Source: Deltaproteobacteria bacterium | Lineage (GTDB): Bacteria > Desulfobacterota > Binatia > UTPRO1 | Direction of reading: 5' to 3' | Length of the DNA stretch: 51,720 nt | Assembly: GCA_029262315.1 (NCBI GenBank) | Contig: JAJCZP010000245.1 | Coordinates: forward strand, 1-51,720 | Shown here: positions 48,921-51,720 of the stretch, one piece after another | How the letters are laid out: the number at the start of each line of letters is the position of its first letter | Numbering within the stretch: position 1 is the first letter of the stretch | The notes under the pieces: model-generated | What the model was told of the DNA's origin: nothing | The model's database searches: none | What the model saw: only the letters and a program-made list of their open reading frames with translations | Position numbers and translations under genes: made by a program

Positions 48921-50174
48921 TCAGTGGTCGTGCATACTTTCGCCGAGCGCCAGCTTGCAGAGGCGCTGGATCTCGTGGTCCGGGTTGCCACGACTCTGCG
49001 ACCGCAGAAAGTCCTCGCCCCGTTGCATGCCGCTCTGCTTGAGTGCGAACGCCGCCGCGGCCTTCACCTTGTTCGGCCGCTCGAGCAGGGCACGCTCCAG
49101 CGCGCTCAACGCCACGTCACCCCCTTCCCTGCCCAACCCCTCGGCCGCAACAACCGCGGCGTCCTCGTCCTCTCCCAGCACGGCCTTGATGAGGATCTTG
49201 ACGACACCCGGCCCCTTGATGAACCCGAGCCGCCGAAGCGCCTCGTGGCGAACGGGCGGGGTGTCGCTGGCAATGACCTCCTCCACCCGAGCAAACGCAG
49301 CGGCAGATCCGTCCTTCACCAACCCACGGACGGCCGCCAGCCGCAGGGCCTCGTCCTTCGAGCGCGAATAGCCGAGCAGCCGCTCCTCGTCCGGTAGCCG
49401 GTCGAGCGACACCAACGCGTCCACGGCCGGGGCCAGCAACGGGCCACCCCGCGCCGCCGTCTCCTCGGCGATTGGAACCATGGCCGCCGCGCGCATACGT
49501 GCGAGGCGCACCAACGTATCCGCCCGATCGGGAAGCGGCACCCGAGCATCGAGCAGGAACGCTCGGACAGGCGCGAGCGCCTCGGCATCCAGAATTGGGA
49601 CCAGGTCGGGGCGCTCTTCGAGCATGCCGAGGGCGCCCTGCCGGAGTCGAGGCACGGGGCTCGCCGTGAGCGCGCCCAGGTGCCTGGCGAGAGCCTCTGG
49701 ATCCTCACGCCGCGCCAGATACGTCGCCACCGGCTCGATCAATGAAGGGTCGCGCAGACTGGCCACCTCGGCAGCCGTGTCGAGCCGCTCCGCCCATTGG
49801 AGATACGAACCTTCGGGCAGTGCCTCCTGGTACAGCGTGTAGCGTGGTAGGGGCTTCGCAAAGATCAGCGTGCGCACACCCTTGGCAAAGTACGGCTTGC
49901 TGGTCTCGAACAGACGCTCCTGGACGAGCTGGAAGGGTTCTCCTGCGCCGAGATCGCCGCTGAGCACACGCTCGGGCTCGACGGTGAAGACCTGGAACGT
50001 CCCGTCCTTGTAGGTGTCGACGCCCGTCACGCGGCCGTACGCGATACTCGTCGAGCGCTCGGCAAGCTCGAACAGCGTCGCCCCGGACCACCCTAGCGCC
50101 GGAACACCGAACACCATTGCCGCGCACGCGGCCATCCCGGCCCCGCGAGACCGGCCCCTCCCCGAAAGATTCAT
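48921..50174 (-). CDS. Secreted HEAT-repeat protein
   Basis: A 417-residue protein. An N-terminal signal peptide (h-region MAACAAMVFGVPALGWS) precedes an all-beta segment (about 40-140: 'AYGRVTGVDTYKDGTFQVFT'). HEAT/PBS-type repeats follow in the C-terminal two-thirds ('AVRGLVKDGSAAAFARVEEVI', 'GREGGDVALSALERALLERP'). No catalytic residues are recognised. Ends 5 nt before the HupE-like gene, suggesting a two- or three-gene operon with rnhB. Confidence 0.82.
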   Translation of the reverse strand: MNLSGRGRSRGAGMAACAAMVFGVPALGWSGATLFELAERSTSIAYGRVTGVDTYKDGTFQVFTVEPERVLSGDLGAGEPFQLVQERLFETSKPYFAKGVRTLIFAKPLPRYTLYQEALPEGSYLQWAERLDTAAEVASLRDPSLIEPVATYLARREDPEALARHLGALTASPVPRLRQGALGMLEERPDLVPILDAEALAPVRAFLLDARVPLPDRADTLVRLARMRAAAMVPIAEETAARGGPLLAPAVDALVSLDRLPDEERLLGYSRSKDEALRLAAVRGLVKDGSAAAFARVEEVIASDTPPVRHEALRRLGFIKGPGVVKILIKAVLGEDEDAAVVAAEGLGREGGDVALSALERALLERPNKVKAAAAFALKQSGMQRGEDFLRSQSRGNPDHEIQRLCKLALGESMHDH

Positions 50175-50188
50175 GGCTCAAACGTATA

Positions 50189-50220
50189 GCGGGGGCGCCC
50201 CCAGATGGGAACGCCCCCGC
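50189..50220. terminator. GC-rich hairpin between PHP-like and HEAT-repeat genes
   Basis: GCGGGGGCG (50189-50197) pairs perfectly with CGCCCCCGC (50212-50220) around a 14-nt loop. There is no T-run on either side. It lies between the stop at 50240 and the HEAT gene start at 50174, so partial termination or mRNA processing is likely. Confidence 0.55.
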
Positions 50221-50239
50221 CACTACGAAACCGTGAAGC

Positions 50240-51720
50240 TCAGGGAATCGCGACGCCCTTGTACATGCCGTCCGCGTCGGCATCGACGAAGAGCGGATTG
50301 GTGATCGCCAGCGACCGGACACCGCACTCGGTCGCGGTCACCGTGGCCAGATCAGCGACGGTCGGGTTCTTGTCGATGCAGGTGTTGCCGCCCGAACAGT
50401 CGCCGTTGGAGGTACATAGCTGACATTCGTCGTTCGAACACGCCTTGATCGGCATCGAGTTCGGGTTCATCGGGAACATGGACGCCGACTCGTTGTCGTT
50501 ACCGCTGACGACGACGACGATCCAGAAGTCCTCGTTGTAGGTCGGGGCGTTGATGAAGAACGGCGGGATGATGGCCTCCAACTGCGTGCTCCCGTCGACG
50601 CCTGCCACCGTCGAGACCGTGAGCGGCCCCTCGATGAAGATGTTTGGTGTGGTGTTGTAACGCCGATAGTTGTCGTCGGCCATGATGGGGAACGCGAGCG
50701 TCTTGTCAGGATCGCAGTCCTCCTTGGTCGAGCCGATGAAGTTTGGCGCCGTCGTCGTGCAGGTCGGCACGTTGCTGACGAAGACTTCGACGGTGTCGAA
50801 CGGTGCCCAGGTCGGACTGTGGATCTCTATGGCCACCTCAACGCGATCCACGCCCAGAGTGTCGTGCGACGCGACGAGCAGTGGATCGGCCAGGGCGTGG
50901 CTCGCCTGCGCGGTCGTGTCGGTATTGACGAGCGTCACCTCGACGAACGGACCGCTCGTCAGGATCGCACGACCGTCGTTGATGTTGTTGGAAACCTCGT
51001 TCGGATCGATCGCTGACGGATCGTCGGTCGATGACGCCACCATCGTCCGTGGACCACCCGCCTGCTCGACCGTGAGCGAGTGTGTATCCGAGTCACCGAT
51101 AGCCGTCTTCCTCAACAATGGGTTCACTGAGTTGAAGTTGTTCAGCATGTTGAACCAGTCGCCCATGTTCTCGCCGAGGGCACGCGCGTTCTGGCCGAGC
51201 GAACTCTCGATCCAGAGCTCGAGCGCGGTGATCTCGTCCGAGTAGGTATTCGTGATCGCCGGATCAAGGCGAATGTCGCCTGGAACCACGCTCGACTGCG
51301 GCGGCGCTACGGTCGTGTCTATACCGTGCAGCGTAAACCAGCCGAGAGTCGGGCTGTTGAAATGGTTGACCTGCACCACGATGGCGTCGTGGGGCGAGCC
51401 CTTCGCCAGGAGGGCGAACTCGCCGGGTGTCAGGTCGTAGTTGAGATCCGAGGGATACCCGAGACCGGCCGGCGCGGTCCCGTCGCCCCAGTCGACCCCG
51501 CCACCGTTCCGCTCTACGAGGCTCGGCGTCAACGGATACGCATTGAAGTGGCCGCTGTTGAACGTGGTGATCTCGCTCCCCGGCGCGGTGCCGAGCAGGC
51601 CGCTGACATCGCCAGACGCCCCCGACGGGAAGTCCACCGACGTGAGCGCGCTGTTGAGATCGGTGACGAAATCGTGATCGGTCGCCACGAAGTAGTCGAC
51701 ACCCTCAGCGAGCATGGTGA
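50240..51720 (-). CDS. PHP/CehA-like metallohydrolase domain protein, C-terminal part
   Basis: At least 493 residues are visible; the N-terminus lies beyond the right edge. 'GVDYFVATDHDFVTD' is the PHP/CehA-McbA metal motif, followed by 'VVQVNHFNS' and 'AIGDSDTHSLTVE', also typical of that family. The last part contains a Cys-rich segment ('CSNDECQLCTSNGDCSGGNTC'), so the protein is probably exported. CehA/McbA proteins hydrolyse phosphate esters or carbamates, but this one's substrate is unknown. Confidence 0.85.
   Translation of the reverse strand, partial: TMLAEGVDYFVATDHDFVTDLNSALTSVDFPSGASGDVSGLLGTAPGSEITTFNSGHFNAYPLTPSLVERNGGGVDWGDGTAPAGLGYPSDLNYDLTPGEFALLAKGSPHDAIVVQVNHFNSPTLGWFTLHGIDTTVAPPQSSVVPGDIRLDPAITNTYSDEITALELWIESSLGQNARALGENMGDWFNMLNNFNSVNPLLRKTAIGDSDTHSLTVEQAGGPRTMVASSTDDPSAIDPNEVSNNINDGRAILTSGPFVEVTLVNTDTTAQASHALADPLLVASHDTLGVDRVEVAIEIHSPTWAPFDTVEVFVSNVPTCTTTAPNFIGSTKEDCDPDKTLAFPIMADDNYRRYNTTPNIFIEGPLTVSTVAGVDGSTQLEAIIPPFFINAPTYNEDFWIVVVVSGNDNESASMFPMNPNSMPIKACSNDECQLCTSNGDCSGGNTCIDKNPTVADLATVTATECGVRSLAITNPLFVDADADGMYKGVAIP

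Overview
The window is GC-rich and densely coded, with ATGA/TGATG stop-start overlaps throughout. It suggests a Gram-negative, flagellated bacterium with sigma-54/sigma-28 flagellar control. Thr/Pro-rich linkers next to 'CGDG...C' Cys-rich repeats in a secreted protein resemble deltaproteobacterial, myxobacterial or Binatota-like genomes; the lineage call is an inference. I saw no rRNA, tRNA, transposase or CRISPR array.

Region 1 (1-15044, all minus strand) is a flagellar block. In transcription order from the right it holds fliC, flaG, fliD, fliS and a FliT-like chaperone. A glycosyltransferase operon follows (CgeB-like, GT9-like and a small unknown protein). Next comes a TPR protein / histidine kinase / sigma-54 activator operon, then flgB-flgC-fliE-fliF, with fliF running off the left edge. 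Three -24/-12 promoters precede the glycosyltransferase operon, the TPR-kinase-activator operon and flgB. A sigma-28-like promoter precedes fliC. The sensor/activator pair therefore probably controls both basal-body and glycosylation genes.

Region 2 (15067-32537, minus strand) is one compact set of 17 genes for an unusual glycan, ending just before the fliC promoter. It encodes a three-domain GT2 glycosyltransferase and two aldo/keto reductases fused to ParB-like tails. It also encodes four extended SDR sugar enzymes (three without the canonical YxxxK), an RmlC-like epimerase, two methyltransferases, a heptose-7-phosphate-type kinase and a sugar nucleotidyltransferase. Two separate thiamine-diphosphate systems are present: a split transketolase and an E1 alpha/beta pair. 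The combination suggests a modified, possibly two-carbon-branched heptose or deoxysugar, plausibly for flagellin. This is the best candidate for an undescribed system.

Region 3 (32925-37313, plus strand) is one large secreted protein with two Thr/Pro-rich linkers. Region 4 (37391-47869) is housekeeping: queG, a DHH phosphoesterase, a SirB1-like protein, tldD/tldE, a GST, lipA-lipB-E2 acyltransferase and rnhB. Three small in-register tandem duplications sit in or between these genes. Several -10 boxes lie so close to start codons that near-leaderless mRNAs are likely.

Region 5 (47842-51720, minus strand) holds a HupE/UreJ-like membrane protein with an EF-hand-like loop, a HEAT-repeat lipoprotein-like or secreted protein, and the C-terminal part of a PHP/CehA-like protein that runs off the right edge.
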